The notes below the pieces were generated by a model. It did not search any database. It worked only from the letters and a program-made list of their open reading frames with translations, and was not told the DNA's origin. From Alcaligenes sp. SDU_A2 (GTDB lineage: Bacteria > Pseudomonadota > Gammaproteobacteria > Burkholderiales > Burkholderiaceae_B), in NCBI RefSeq assembly GCF_038237375.1, contig NZ_CP151273.1:2108001-2172000 (forward strand): a stretch of 64,000 nt of DNA, written 5' to 3'. Below are positions 46,045 through 56,365 of this stretch, piece after piece. Every line of letters begins with the position of its first letter. Within the stretch, counting starts at the first letter, position 1. Made by a program: the position numbers and the translations under genes.

Positions 46045-47397
46045 TCAAGCCGAACCCGGATACTGAATCAAGGTATACAAGGCCCAAGCCGTATGTGGGG
46101 ATACAACATCACCATGTCCGGCTATTTTTTGATCCGCTGTGCCGTCCAAACCATAGATCCGGGTGTCGGCATCCAGGCTATAAGGACTGCCCGGCGACTG
46201 AAGCGGCATCAGACGCTCACCCGATGCACGCGGCCCATAACCACCCAAAGCTGCATACACACTGGGTACAGGGTCGGGCGCTTGCAAAGCCTTGATGGCA
46301 TACTCGCCCAGATCTTTCTGACGTCGGAGCGCCCAATGAAAGACCTTGTGCAAGGCAACATCATGACGGCTGAATGTCGAGAAAATGGGCCTGTCAACAC
46401 GCGCCAGCTGCGCATGATAGCCACCCGCCCAATTACGGCCTGGAATGCGACTGGCAAACGCCAAATGCGAAATAGCCGGTTGCAGCAAAAGCGCGCAATG
46501 CACCTTGCGAGAATCGGAACGCGTGGCGCTGAGCGCGGACAACATGACTTTGGCCCCATAAGAATGCCCGATCAAATGGATTCGCGCGGCACTATGATCA
46601 AGCAAGTCCTGCAGCACCGGGCCTACTCCTCGATAACCGACCACCCCAGCCCGATCTTTCATGATCGCCACCGTCAACAGACGGATGATACGCCTCGGGT
46701 CCAGCCATGACGCCGTACCCGCCTTGTCGGCTTGCGGCGCTACACCCATCACATGCACGCCGCCTCGGCCCGGCTCTTTATTGTCCTTACTATCTTCGAT
46801 CCAGGCCTGCAGGATTTCCTGGCTGTCCGCTTGTCCCCCCACCACTTCTTCGACTTCGGGATCAAGCGGTAACTTGCTTGCCAGTTGAGCAAGTCTTTGT
46901 GCCTCATCCAGGCTCAAACTCGCTCCTTGCACCAGGGCGTACAGTTCGGCTTTATCCTGCTCGTTAAACATACTGGCGACTTCTTCCAAATCCTCTTGGA
47001 ACTGGGTCTGGGCAATAACATTCTCAGAGTCATCCGGCGCGTGCCGCTTAATCACAGGCCCTTGTTCATCTTCTCCGAAAACAAGCGCTGTACTGGGCCA
47101 AAACACCCCAATCAGTAAAGGCTTATAGCTATCGGGCATACTCAGATTCTGTTTACGACGCATTTCCGAATATTCTTTGAAAAATGCTCTGTATCGGGTA
47201 TTCGCCCATGTCCAGTCATTATTCCAACCATGCGAGAAAAAATAGATGTCCGTAAATTCATTGGCAACACGGACTAACTCTTGTTTGGTCTGCGGAGACT
47301 CTAATACTCCATTTTTATTGAATTTAAGGATATAAAACGGCACATCCTTACCTTCTGGCGTCTTGAACGTATCAATAGCTCCTGGCGTTGGCGTCAT
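46045..47397 (-). CDS. Alpha/beta-hydrolase-fold protein of unknown function
   Basis: A 450-residue protein with no signal peptide. An N-terminal strand-turn DIYFFSHGWNND (about residues 50-61) resembles the oxyanion region of lipases, and RIHLIGHSYGAKVMLSALSA carries a nucleophile elbow GHSYG with Ser279. A charged, helical insert (about residues 130-230) separates them. HGDVVSPHTAW near the C-terminus may supply the His. Related proteins are esterase/lipase-like and some serve as secreted phospholipase effectors; no VgrG, PAAR or immunity gene is adjacent, so that role is only a possibility. It lies in the insertion between guaB and guaA. Confidence 0.75.
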   Translation of the reverse strand: MTPTPGAIDTFKTPEGKDVPFYILKFNKNGVLESPQTKQELVRVANEFTDIYFFSHGWNNDWTWANTRYRAFFKEYSEMRRKQNLSMPDSYKPLLIGVFWPSTALVFGEDEQGPVIKRHAPDDSENVIAQTQFQEDLEEVASMFNEQDKAELYALVQGASLSLDEAQRLAQLASKLPLDPEVEEVVGGQADSQEILQAWIEDSKDNKEPGRGGVHVMGVAPQADKAGTASWLDPRRIIRLLTVAIMKDRAGVVGYRGVGPVLQDLLDHSAARIHLIGHSYGAKVMLSALSATRSDSRKVHCALLLQPAISHLAFASRIPGRNWAGGYHAQLARVDRPIFSTFSRHDVALHKVFHWALRRQKDLGEYAIKALQAPDPVPSVYAALGGYGPRASGERLMPLQSPGSPYSLDADTRIYGLDGTADQKIAGHGDVVSPHTAWALYTLIQYPGSA

Positions 47398-47910
47398 GAT
47401 GTTTCTCCCTGAATTGACAGACAGAATGAAGCGTCAATCTGCCACGGAGCCAAAATCCGGGCAAGCAGGGGTAAACCAGTGCAGCTATCCGCTTATGCTG
47501 AGATAGCAAGGGCCTGGCCAAGAATACGGCGAAGTTATTGATGCTGTTTACTCTAGGCAATCCATGGATGGCGAGACATCATCTGATGCGGATCAGGAGA
47601 CGGGTGCATCCACGATGGACCAATGGGCCAAAACTGGGACTGTGCGCAGCCGTTGAAGGCTACAAAAACGCGGTTGATCTTCAAAACCACCGCATTATAA
47701 AAAATACTCTGGGACACGCGGATGTGATTGTCTGAATGGTCGATTACTTAGACTATCCATAGAATTATATCAAAAATAAAAATTGAACGCCCATAGAACC
47801 AATTATTAACAAAAGAGGAAATTAAAAATAAAACAATAAAATTAATTAAAAATAAATAGAAAATGGAAAATAACTAAAAGCTTAAAAATGACAGTTTGAA
47901 GTTAAAAACT
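47398..47910. other. Gene-poor stretch becoming very AT-rich
   Basis: About 340 bp of unremarkable sequence after the hydrolase gene, with no convincing gene, is followed from about 47740 by A/T-rich sequence (long runs of AAAATAAA type) that contrasts sharply with the high-GC chromosome. A 65-codon open frame at 47538-47735 has no recognisable features or ribosome binding site. Confidence 0.6.
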
Positions 47911-48013
47911 AGCAGTTAGCAGTTAGCAGTTAGCAGTTAGCAGTTAGCAGTTAGCAGTTAGCAGTTAGCAGTTAGCAGTTAGCAGTTAGCAGTTAGCAGT
48001 TAGCAGTTAGCAG
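47911..48013. repeat. Tandem heptamer array (AGCAGTT) x 14.7
   Basis: The 7-bp unit AGCAGTT repeats without a mismatch for 103 bp. It lies inside the AT-rich part of the guaB-guaA gap. Perfect identity of copies suggests recent expansion by slippage, so copy number probably varies between strains. Confidence 0.97.
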
Positions 48014-48154
48014 AAAAATCATAAAATAAAAAAACAAAAAATAAATAAATGAGTGAATAAACAAAAACAACACCCACCAAACTAATTAATAAAAAGACAT
48101 TCAACTCTAATCACCTATCATCTGACATCTGATACCTAAAATTTAGTTCTTCGA

Positions 48155-48880
48155 AAAATTCTGGGAACCAACTTAGCAAGTCGATGGGGGACTGACTTTT
48201 TTAAGATGCCGGTCAAGGCGCAACACGCTCGGACAGGGCTGGTGGCTTGCCGGCACCACGCGCCGGTGCCCTGGTCGGGACGCATGGCCGGGCGCGTCCT
48301 TAACTCCGGTAGCTTGCTTGTCCGCCGGACAAGCAACAAGCGCCGTCGTCAAACAAAACGATACTCGCACCTCGTCCCCGCGCCCCGACTGCAGCAAGCC
48401 ATCCGACTCGTCCCATCCGAGCGTGCTGCGCCTTGAACGGCTCAAAACACCGATGACATCACCCTGGCTATACATAGCCATACCCAACAGACCATTGAGC
48501 GTATGGCCGATCTCTTGTACGACGTACCCCGAACTTCCCACATTTGGGCCAAGCACATCGGTGCCGTTCTCGCCAGGCCGCCCACAGCGGGACGGCAGGC
48601 GAGTCGGGGCCTTCGACGAAGGCGGGATGCCGGGTCGGGAGGCAAGGAGCGTGCTGTTCGAGCAGGACGTTTGTGACTCGTCCTGTAGACGAATCACCCT
48701 ACGAGCTCACGCCCCGCCCGCTCCAGTATCCTGACCAGGGAACCCGCGCACAGCGCGGGCGAAGGACCCAGCCCAGCCAGCCCGCTGTGGCCGGTCTGGC
48801 GAGAGCCCGAGGTTCTCTCTGCTTGGCCGAAACGGCCCAAGCAATACGAAGGAATCCCCACAAGTTCTCGAAGAACCTAA
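48155..48880. other. GC-rich, hairpin-rich block without a convincing gene
   Basis: A sharply bounded GC-rich block between AT-rich flanks. It contains strong stems: 48314-48336 (10-bp stem, TTGCTTGTCC / GGACAAGCAA), 48743-48759 (7-bp stem CCCGCGC / GCGCGGG) and about 48820-48841 (GCTTGGCCG / CGGCCCAAGC with one bulge). Its ends carry related sequences in opposite orientation (TTCTTCGA near 48147; TCGAAGAA near 48867). One plus frame contains DDITLAIHSHTQQTIERMAD (about 48450-48509), vaguely like the C-terminus of a tyrosine recombinase with the Tyr changed to His; this is weak. It could be a decayed mobile element or a structured RNA. Confidence 0.45.
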
Positions 48881-48913
48881 AACTTGATACTTAATATCTA
48901 ATGTTTAATGCTT

Positions 48914-49094
48914 AACGCTGGAACGCTGGAACGCTGGAACGCTGGAACGCTGGAACGCTGGAACGCTGGAACGCTGGAACGCTGGAACGCTGGAACGCTG
49001 GAACGCTGGAACGCTGGAACGCTGGAACGCTGGAACGCTGGAACGCTGGAACGCTGGAACGCTGGAACGCTGGAACGCTGGAACGCTGGAACGC
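48914..49094. repeat. Tandem octamer array (AACGCTGG) x 22.6
   Basis: The 8-bp unit AACGCTGG repeats perfectly for 181 bp and stops one base before the A-tract of the guaB terminator. Because 8 is not a multiple of 3 and the unit holds no stop in any frame, it is open in all six frames and gives false 8-residue repeat proteins. No spacers are present, so it is not CRISPR. Confidence 0.98.
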
Positions 49095-49130
49095 AAAAAA
49101 ACCGCCGACCAAAAGGTCGGCGGTTTTTTT
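49095..49130 (-). terminator. Strong intrinsic terminator after guaB (bidirectional)
   Basis: A perfect 9-bp stem (CCGCCGACC / GGTCGGCGG) with an AAAA loop is flanked by seven A on one side and seven T on the other, so it works in both directions. It begins 22 bp after the guaB stop and separates guaB from the octamer array. Confidence 0.92.
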
Positions 49131-49152
49131 GGCATGCAAGAGACTGCGAAGA

Positions 49153-50613
49153 TCAATCGGCGCGGTAGTTAGGCGCTTCCTTGGTGATCTGTACGTCGTG
49201 TACGTGGGATTCGCGCACGCCGGCAGCGGTAATTTCCACAAACTGTGCATTGGCATGCAAGTCTGCAATGGAATTACAACCGCAATAGCCCATAGAGGCG
49301 CGGATACCGCCTATCAGCTGATAAATAATGGCAATAACGCTGCCCTTGTAGGGAACACGACCTTCGATGCCTTCTGGAACCAGCTTGTCGGCATTGTTGG
49401 ATGGGTCCTGGAAATAGCGGTCGGCCGAACCGTCCACCATTGCGCCCAGGCTGCCCATGCCCCGATAGGACTTGTAGGAGCGGCCTTGGAACAGAACCAC
49501 TTCGCCGGGTGCTTCTTCCGTACCGGCAAACATGCCGCCCATCATGCAAGCGGATGCGCCGGCTGCCAGCGCCTTGGATACATCGCCCGAGAAGCGAATA
49601 CCGCCATCAGCGATGAGCGGCACACCCGTGCCTTCCAGCGCCTTGGCCACATCGGCGATTGCAGTGATCTGAGGCACGCCCACACCGGCTACGATGCGGG
49701 TTGTGCAGATGGAGCCAGGGCCGATACCGACCTTGACGCAATCCGCACCGGCCTCGACCAACGCCAGCGCCGCTTCGGCGGTGGCAATATTGCCACCGAT
49801 GACCTGAATGCGCGGAAAGTTCTTCTTGACCCAGCGCACGCGCTCGATGACGCCGCGCGAATGGCCGTGAGCCGTATCCACCACAACAGCGTCGACACCG
49901 GCCGCAGCCAGCTTTTCGACGCGTTCTTCTGTGCCGTCACCCACGCCCACAGCAGCACCGACGCGCAGTTGGCCTTGCGAGTCCTTGCTGGCCAAGGGAT
50001 GCTCGGTATTTTTGACGATATCCTTGACCGTAGCCAGACCGCGCAACTCGAACTGTTCGTTGACGATCAGGACGCGTTCCAGACGATGGCGGTGCATCAA
50101 GGCCTGGGCTTCGTCAAGAGTAGCCCCTTCGTTCATGGTGACCAGACGTTCCTGGGGCGTCATGACATCGCGCAGGGGCAGATCCAGGCGGTCTTCAAAG
50201 CGCAGGTCGCGGTTGGTGACGATACCCACCAGCTTGCGGCCTTCGACCACGGGCAAGCCCGAAATGCCGTGCTGGCGCTGCAAGGCGATGGCGTCGCGCA
50301 CCTTCATAGTGGGCGTGACCGTGACCGGATCGATGACGATGCCGAACTCGTGCCGCTTGACACGGGCCACTTCACGGGCCTGGGCATCGGCCGACAGATT
50401 CTTGTGAATGATCCCAATGCCGCCTTCCTGAGCCATGGCAATCGCCAGACGCGCTTCGGTGACGGTGTCCATAGCGGCGGACACCAGAGGGATATTCAGG
50501 GTGATGTCCCGCGTAAAGCGGGTGACCAGGGATGTGTCGCGAGGTAGAACCTCGGAGTAAGCGGGGACCAACAACACATCGTCGAAGGTCAGTGCTTTCT
50601 TGATGAGACGCAT
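49153..50613 (-). CDS. guaB: IMP dehydrogenase
   Basis: GuaB oxidises IMP to XMP with NAD, the first committed step to GMP. The 486-residue product has the N-terminal [20 protein letters not shown], two CBS domains (about residues 95-205), the catalytic loop [20 protein letters not shown] with the active-site Cys near residue 300, and [18 protein letters not shown]. The ATG at 50613 has GGAG 9 bases upstream. It lies 41 bp downstream of purL on the same strand, so the two may share a transcript that stops at 49095-49130. Confidence 0.98.
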   Translation of the reverse strand: MRLIKKALTFDDVLLVPAYSEVLPRDTSLVTRFTRDITLNIPLVSAAMDTVTEARLAIAMAQEGGIGIIHKNLSADAQAREVARVKRHEFGIVIDPVTVTPTMKVRDAIALQRQHGISGLPVVEGRKLVGIVTNRDLRFEDRLDLPLRDVMTPQERLVTMNEGATLDEAQALMHRHRLERVLIVNEQFELRGLATVKDIVKNTEHPLASKDSQGQLRVGAAVGVGDGTEERVEKLAAAGVDAVVVDTAHGHSRGVIERVRWVKKNFPRIQVIGGNIATAEAALALVEAGADCVKVGIGPGSICTTRIVAGVGVPQITAIADVAKALEGTGVPLIADGGIRFSGDVSKALAAGASACMMGGMFAGTEEAPGEVVLFQGRSYKSYRGMGSLGAMVDGSADRYFQDPSNNADKLVPEGIEGRVPYKGSVIAIIYQLIGGIRASMGYCGCNSIADLHANAQFVEITAAGVRESHVHDVQITKEAPNYRAD

Positions 50614-50654
50614 GCTTTTTACTCCGTCCAAAAATCGATTATACGCGTAAGCAT

Positions 50655-53600
50655 TTAAGCAATCCAGACCCGGGCGTTGCGAAACATCCGCATCCAGGGA
50701 GTAAAGCCGCCGTTCTCCATCAGTTCGGCACCCGCATCGGCCTGGCCCCAGGTCTTGGGCGACCAGGACATCATGACGTTACGTGTAACCCGCTCGGGAT
50801 GCGGCATCATGATGGTGAAACGGCCATCAGCCGTAGTGACGCCAGTCAACCCGCCAGGGCTGCCATTAGGATTAAGAGGATACTGCTCGGTACGCTGGCC
50901 GTGGTGATCCACAAAATGCACGGCCCCCAGCACACGGGAAGCATCGCCCTGGCGCTGGAAATTGGCAAAGCCTTCGCCATGCGCGACCGCCACCGGCAGG
51001 CGCGTGCCTTCCATGCCCTTGAAGAACAAGGACGGCGAAGCAGCGATTTCCACGCTGGAGAAGCGCGCTTCGTATTTTTCCGACTGGTTGCGCGTGAAAC
51101 GCGGCCAGAACTCGGCACCTGGAATCATGGGGGCCAAGGCCGCCATCATCTGACAACCATTGCAGACACCCAGACCGAACGTATCCTGACGGGCAAAGAA
51201 TGCAGCGAACTGGTCGGACAACTGTGCATTGAAGCGGATGGTCTTGGCCCAGCCTTCGCCTGCGCCCAGCACATCGCCATAACTAAAGCCGCCTACCGCC
51301 ACCAGGCCTTGCATGCGCTCCAATGACACGCGCCCCGACAGCAGATCCGTCATGTGTACATCCACCGCTTCAAAACCGGCGGTATCAAAAGCCCAAGCCA
51401 TTTCGACATGGCTGTTGCAACCCTGTTCGCGCAGGATGGCAACTCGCGGGCGTTTGCCGGTGGCGATGAACGGAGCGGCGATGTCTTCTTGTGGATTAAA
51501 ACCCACGCGTGGCGAAATGCCGGGGTCCTGCGTGTCCTGCCAGCGCTCGAATTCCGCCTGGGCGCAGGCGGGGTTATCGCGCAGCGCCATGATGCGACGG
51601 CTGACTTCGCTCCACTGCTGAGCCAGTTCGACGCGCGCCGCCTGATAGATGCAATTGCCGTCGCGGTAGAACTCGATCTGGTCGCTATTGTTCAGGCTGC
51701 CAATCACATGCGAATGCGCGGACAGGCCAGCGTCGCGCAGCGTCTGCATGACGGCATCGCGTTGCGCCAGCGGCACCTGGATGACTGCGCCGGCCTCTTC
51801 GTTGAACAAGGCGCGCAAGGTGATTTCATCGCGCTGCACGGAGACCTGCTCGGGACGGATCTTGTAATCGCCCCAGTCCGCGGCATGCGGATCGATCGTA
51901 AGCATATCCAGATTGACGGACACACCCGTATGACCGGCAAAGGCCATTTCGGCTACGGTGGCGGCCAGGCCGCCGTCCGAGCGGTCGTGGTAGGCCAGAA
52001 TGTGGCCCTGATCCGCCAACTGACGCACGGTGCGCACAAAAGCCAGCATGGCCTGCGCATCCTGCATGTCGGGGACGGACTGCCCGACCTGATTGAAGGC
52101 ATGCGCCAATACCGATGCCCCCATGCGCTGGCGGCCTTGGCCAAGATCGATCAGGATCAAGGCCGTATCGCCCTGGTCGGTGCGCAACTGTGGCGTCAAC
52201 GTGCGACGCACGTCGGCGACCTGGGCAAAGGCCGTGACGATCAAGGAAACGGGCGCGATGACCTGACGGGACTCGCCATCCTGCTCCCAGGTCGTGCGCA
52301 TGGACAGGGAATCCTTGCCCACGGGGATGGACAAGCCCAACTGCTGGCACCACTGGCTGACTGCCTGCACAGTGTCGAACAAGGCCGCATCCTGGCCGTC
52401 CACGCCGCAAGCCGCCATCCAGTTGGCAGACAGCTTGACGTCCTTCAGGTCACGTACATCACTGGCGACCAGATTGGTCAACGCCTCGGCCACGGCCATA
52501 CGACCGGACGCCGCCGCATCAATCATGGCGCTAGGGGTGCGTTCGCCCATGGACATGGCTTCGCCGCGCACGCCTTCAAAGTCGGCCAGCGTAACGGCAC
52601 AATCGGCCACCGGCACTTGCCAGGGACCAACCATCTGGTCGCGGCTGCACATACCACCCACGGTTCGGTCACCGATGGTGATCAGGAAATTCTTGTTAGC
52701 CACGGTCGGGTGGCGCAAGACGCGCCGCACGGCCTCGTCCAGCTTGATGACGGTCAGATCGAGCGGCTCTTGCACTCCGTCGCGGCGCTGCACGTCACGT
52801 TCCATGCGGGGGGCCTTGCCCAGAATGACATCCATAGGAACGTCCACTGGGCGCTCGTCCATGCTTTTCGGCGTGTGATCCGCATCCACGCCCGGCAGGC
52901 CTTCACCAAAGGTAACGCGCAATTGGCGCTCTTCGGTCGCCACGCCGACCACAGCGTAAGGACAGCGTTCACGCTTGGCGATACGATCAAAACGATCCAG
53001 ATCCTGGGGCAGGATAGCCAATACGTAGCGTTCTTGCGATTCGTTGGACCAGATCTCGGCCGGCGACAGGCCGGACTCCTCCAGCGGCACCCGAGTCAAC
53101 TCGAAAATAGCGCCGCGCTTGGCATCGTTGACCAGCTCGGGGAAAGCATTGGACAAACCACCCGCACCCACGTCATGAATGGCGATGATGGGATTGTGTC
53201 CGCCTTGCTGCCAGCAACGGTCAATGACTTCCTGGGCACGGCGTTCCATTTCCGGGTTGCCGCGCTGTACGGAGTCAAAGTCCAGTTCGGCGCGATTGGC
53301 ACCCACGCTCATACTGGAGGCGGCACCGCCACCCATGCCGATGCGCATGCCGGGGCCACCGAGCTGAATCAGCAAGGCTCCAACCGGCAACGGGTCTTTG
53401 TGAGTCAGGCGATCGTCTATATAGCCCAGACCACCGGCAATCATGATGGGTTTGTGATAACCCCAGCGCTGTTGCGATGCAGTCTGCTCAAACGTACGGA
53501 AATAACCAAGCAGGTTAGGACGGCCGAATTCGTTATTGAAAGCGGCACCGCCTATAGGGCCGTCGATCATGATGTCGAGCGGCTTGGCAATGCGCTCTGG

Positions 53601-54716
53601 GATGCCGTGGGAATCGCTTTCCCACGGCTCGGGATTATCCGGAAAGCACAGATTAGACACGGTAAATCCGGTCAGGCCAGCCTTGGGCTTGGAGCCTCGA
53701 CCGGTCGCCCCTTCGTCGCGAATTTCACCGCCTGCCCCGGTAGAGGCCCCAGGGAACGGAGCAATCGCCGTTGGGTGGTTATGGGTTTCCACCTTCATCA
53801 AGGTGTGTACTAAAGCCGAATGACGCTGATAGACCGGTTCGTTCGCCTGATCGTTGATGCCCGCATGAAACAGACTGGCCTGACCGCCGGCCATGATGGC
53901 GGCATTGTCGGCGTAAGCCACGACCGTGTTTTCCGGCTGAGCCGCATGAGTTTCGCGGATCATGCCGAACAAGGTCTTGTCCTGACGCTGACCATCGATG
54001 ACCCACTGGGCATTAAAAATCTTGTGGCGGCAATGTTCGCTGTTGGCCTGGGCGAACATCATCAGCTCCACATCGTGTGGATTGCGGCCCAGACGCGTAA
54101 ACGCGTCCATGAGGTACTCGATCTCATCTTCCGACAAGGCCAGCCCCATGCTGCTGTTGGCCTGACGCAGCGCTGCCACGCCCCCGCCCAACAGATCCAC
54201 TGACTGTATGGGTTTGCCCGGCAACTCGGCAAACAAAGCCTGACCATCGAACTCTTGGCCCACCACGGTTTCGGTCATGCGATCGTGCAGCAAAGCGGCG
54301 ATTTGCGCCAACTGGCCTTGATCCAGGTCCTTGATACCCAACAAGCCGCGCTTGGGCGTAATCAGGTAGCGCACGCCGCGTTCGATGCGACGCACAGCCA
54401 CCAAGCCGCAATTATGCGCAATATCCGTCGCCTTGCTGGCCCAGGGAGAAACAGTGCCCAGGCGAGGCACGACGCGCAACACCAGATCGCCTTTGCCTGG
54501 CTCGGGGCTGAGCACGGCAAGACCATCATCGAGCAGATCGCTCAGTTGCTGGCGCGCCGTCGCATCCAGGCCGGACTCATCAGTCCAGACATAGTATTCG
54601 TGCAGTGCGCGGACATCGGCGACAGGCAACTGCAACTGTTCGATGCGATCGAGCAGACGTTCGCGGCGAAAGGCGGAAAGCACGGACGAACCGGGGAAGT
54701 ACAGGATTTGGCTCAC
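50655..54716 (-). CDS. purL: Phosphoribosylformylglycinamidine synthase
   Basis: PurL catalyses the fourth step of purine synthesis (FGAR to FGAM). It is the large single-chain form, 1353 residues: N-terminal PurS-like domain, the two-part synthetase ([13 protein letters not shown] near residue 220; [20 protein letters not shown]) and the C-terminal glutaminase ([20 protein letters not shown]; nucleophile in [12 protein letters not shown] near 1185; MPHPERV). The start is a GTG at 54716 because it begins at the conserved [15 protein letters not shown]; a longer frame to 54812 has no support. No clear Shine-Dalgarno precedes the GTG. Confidence 0.96.
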   Translation of the reverse strand: MSQILYFPGSSVLSAFRRERLLDRIEQLQLPVADVRALHEYYVWTDESGLDATARQQLSDLLDDGLAVLSPEPGKGDLVLRVVPRLGTVSPWASKATDIAHNCGLVAVRRIERGVRYLITPKRGLLGIKDLDQGQLAQIAALLHDRMTETVVGQEFDGQALFAELPGKPIQSVDLLGGGVAALRQANSSMGLALSEDEIEYLMDAFTRLGRNPHDVELMMFAQANSEHCRHKIFNAQWVIDGQRQDKTLFGMIRETHAAQPENTVVAYADNAAIMAGGQASLFHAGINDQANEPVYQRHSALVHTLMKVETHNHPTAIAPFPGASTGAGGEIRDEGATGRGSKPKAGLTGFTVSNLCFPDNPEPWESDSHGIPERIAKPLDIMIDGPIGGAAFNNEFGRPNLLGYFRTFEQTASQQRWGYHKPIMIAGGLGYIDDRLTHKDPLPVGALLIQLGGPGMRIGMGGGAASSMSVGANRAELDFDSVQRGNPEMERRAQEVIDRCWQQGGHNPIIAIHDVGAGGLSNAFPELVNDAKRGAIFELTRVPLEESGLSPAEIWSNESQERYVLAILPQDLDRFDRIAKRERCPYAVVGVATEERQLRVTFGEGLPGVDADHTPKSMDERPVDVPMDVILGKAPRMERDVQRRDGVQEPLDLTVIKLDEAVRRVLRHPTVANKNFLITIGDRTVGGMCSRDQMVGPWQVPVADCAVTLADFEGVRGEAMSMGERTPSAMIDAAASGRMAVAEALTNLVASDVRDLKDVKLSANWMAACGVDGQDAALFDTVQAVSQWCQQLGLSIPVGKDSLSMRTTWEQDGESRQVIAPVSLIVTAFAQVADVRRTLTPQLRTDQGDTALILIDLGQGRQRMGASVLAHAFNQVGQSVPDMQDAQAMLAFVRTVRQLADQGHILAYHDRSDGGLAATVAEMAFAGHTGVSVNLDMLTIDPHAADWGDYKIRPEQVSVQRDEITLRALFNEEAGAVIQVPLAQRDAVMQTLRDAGLSAHSHVIGSLNNSDQIEFYRDGNCIYQAARVELAQQWSEVSRRIMALRDNPACAQAEFERWQDTQDPGISPRVGFNPQEDIAAPFIATGKRPRVAILREQGCNSHVEMAWAFDTAGFEAVDVHMTDLLSGRVSLERMQGLVAVGGFSYGDVLGAGEGWAKTIRFNAQLSDQFAAFFARQDTFGLGVCNGCQMMAALAPMIPGAEFWPRFTRNQSEKYEARFSSVEIAASPSLFFKGMEGTRLPVAVAHGEGFANFQRQGDASRVLGAVHFVDHHGQRTEQYPLNPNGSPGGLTGVTTADGRFTIMMPHPERVTRNVMMSWSPKTWGQADAGAELMENGGFTPWMRMFRNARVWIA

Positions 54717-54916
54717 GATACGGGAGGGACAAAAAAAGTAGGAGAAATAAGAATCACGCCATTTTACCCGGAAGCGACCGACTGAGCCGCAAAGCAAAAT
54801 AGGCATGCGCAAAGGTTAATTTTTTAGATGCTATAAGTAGACCATGTTGCACTTTGCCACCGGCACGTGCCAAAACCTGGCCAGCAAACAGCGCGAGAAC
54901 AGTTCGATGCCCCGGC

Positions 54917-55492
54917 TTATGCATCCTGGTCCGGCGCAGGGTCGGGATACAGAACTTCCAGAATATCGAGTTCGTCCTTTCCCCCTGGGGTGTGCAAGGT
55001 GATCGTGTCGCCTTCGCGCGCCTTGATCAGGGCACGCGCCACCGGCGAGATCCAACTGATACGCCCTTGCAGGGGCTCGGCCTCGTCCACGCCGACAATA
55101 GTGACGCGAAATTCTTCGCCCTGACTGTCGCAGTACAGCACCGTTGCTCCGAAAAACACTCGATCCCGATTAGGCTGCAAGCCGGGATCGACGACTTCGG
55201 CAATTTCCAGACGTTTGGTCAGAAAGCGGATGCGCCGGTCGATTTCGCGCAGACGTTTTTTGCCGTACAGGTAATCGCCATTTTCCGAGCGATCGCCATT
55301 GGAGGCCGCCCAGGAAACAATCTGCACGACTTCAGGGCGTTCGGTGTTCATCAGGTGCGTTAGTTCCGCACGCAGGCGGCGATATCCCTGCACCGTCATA
55401 TAGTTTTTAGTGCCGACAGGCAAGGCGCTGGCCTGAGTGTCCAGGTCGTCGTCCTCGTCCCCATCGGGCTCTTTTACAAATGCTTTATTCAT
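54917..55492 (-). CDS. greB: Transcript cleavage factor GreB
   Basis: GreB rescues backtracked RNA polymerase by stimulating transcript cleavage. The 191-residue product has the N-terminal coiled coil with the basic-acidic tip (ASNGDRSENGDYLYGKKRLR, around residues 68-87; acidic residues at the turn) and a C-terminal domain ending in YPDPAPDQDA. An acidic N-terminal extension of about 20 residues (DGDEDDDLD) is a local feature. It follows rnm by 19 bp and is the last gene of the comEC-hydrolase-rnm-greB run. Confidence 0.94.
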   Translation of the reverse strand: MNKAFVKEPDGDEDDDLDTQASALPVGTKNYMTVQGYRRLRAELTHLMNTERPEVVQIVSWAASNGDRSENGDYLYGKKRLREIDRRIRFLTKRLEIAEVVDPGLQPNRDRVFFGATVLYCDSQGEEFRVTIVGVDEAEPLQGRISWISPVARALIKAREGDTITLHTPGGKDELDILEVLYPDPAPDQDA

Positions 55493-55511
55493 AGTGATTG
55501 CTGTCTGAAGG

Positions 55512-56360
55512 CTACAGCCATTCCTGCCATACCGGCACCAGGCCAGCGGGTAAAGGCGGCAATCCGCCCAGATCGATTCTGCCTTCGCTTGGCCCATGAA
55601 AATCGGACCCGCAAGACACCTGAAACCCATAACGACGCGCTACCTGGGCGTAAATAGCGTATTCCTGGGCAGTGTGACTGCCGGTGAGCACTTCTATGCC
55701 CACGCCCCCCAAGTCCTGAAACTGGCTAAATAGCGCGTGCGATCGAGTGTCGTCCAGGTCGTAACGCCCAGGATGAGCAATAATGGCCTTGCCCCCGGCC
55801 TGTCGTATCCATTCCACGGCCTGGGTCAGACTCGCCCAGCGAGTAGGCACGAAAGCGGGCTTGCCATCGCCCAGATACCGACGAAAAGCCTCGCCTAGAT
55901 CGGCACAATGTCCTTGCTGCACCAGAAAACGCGCAAAATGGGTACGACTGACTAATTCCGGGTTGGCCGCAAAGGGCAATGCACCGTCGTAGGCATGAGC
56001 AAAGCCTAGGTCTGCCAGACGATCGCCGATGGCACGGGCGCGAGCCTGCCTTCCGACACGCATGGCGTGCAGGGATGCGCGTAAGCCCGGATGCGCGGGA
56101 TTGATCCCCAACCCGACGACATGAACCGTATGTCCGGCCCAGGTGACCGAGATTTCCACCCCGTCCACAAAGGTCATGCCTCGATCCTGGGCATGGGCAC
56201 GCGCCTGAGACAAACCGCTGACTTCATCGTGATCGGTCAAGGCCCACAGGCGCACGCCATTGGCATGGGCACGTTCGGCCAATTCGGCGGGCGTCAGCAC
56301 GCCATCGGAAAACACAGAATGACAATGCAGATCGACCGGCAAAAAGGCCTGAGCGGACAT
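55512..56360 (-). CDS. rnm: RNase AM / PHP-domain phosphoesterase (YciV-like)
   Basis: A 282-residue PHP-domain protein of the TrpH/YciV group; the E. coli member (RNase AM) trims 5' ends of rRNA precursors and also hydrolyses 3',5'-bisphosphates. Metal-site motifs are DLHCHSVFSDG (residues 10-20), ALTDHDEVSGL, FVDGVEISV, AIIAHPGRYD and CGSDFHGPSEGRIDLGG. The ATG at 56360 is fixed by the first motif. It lies 5 bp after the hydrolase gene and 19 bp before greB. Confidence 0.9.
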   Translation of the reverse strand: MSAQAFLPVDLHCHSVFSDGVLTPAELAERAHANGVRLWALTDHDEVSGLSQARAHAQDRGMTFVDGVEISVTWAGHTVHVVGLGINPAHPGLRASLHAMRVGRQARARAIGDRLADLGFAHAYDGALPFAANPELVSRTHFARFLVQQGHCADLGEAFRRYLGDGKPAFVPTRWASLTQAVEWIRQAGGKAIIAHPGRYDLDDTRSHALFSQFQDLGGVGIEVLTGSHTAQEYAIYAQVARRYGFQVSCGSDFHGPSEGRIDLGGLPPLPAGLVPVWQEWL

Positions 56361-56365
56361 GGGCT

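Noticed and set aside
47538-47735. 65-codon plus-strand open frame after the hydrolase gene
   Set aside because: No ribosome binding site and no recognisable similarity; sequence runs into the AT-rich tract.
48173-48697. 174-codon minus-strand open frame in the GC-rich block
   Set aside because: No domain pattern, no ribosome binding site, Ser/Pro/Arg-rich composition typical of non-coding GC-rich DNA, and it crosses strong hairpins.
47911-49094. CRISPR-like array
   Set aside because: Both arrays are head-to-tail short units without unique spacers, and no cas genes are present.
48905-49268. Repetitive proteins encoded by both strands across the octamer array
   Set aside because: The 8-bp unit has no stop codon in any frame, so open frames with 8-residue repeats are an automatic by-product; there is no ribosome binding site and the frames run into the guaB terminator.
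51354-53813. Long plus-strand open frame (819 codons) opposite purL
   Set aside because: Antisense shadow of a complete purL with all motifs; no recognisable protein features.
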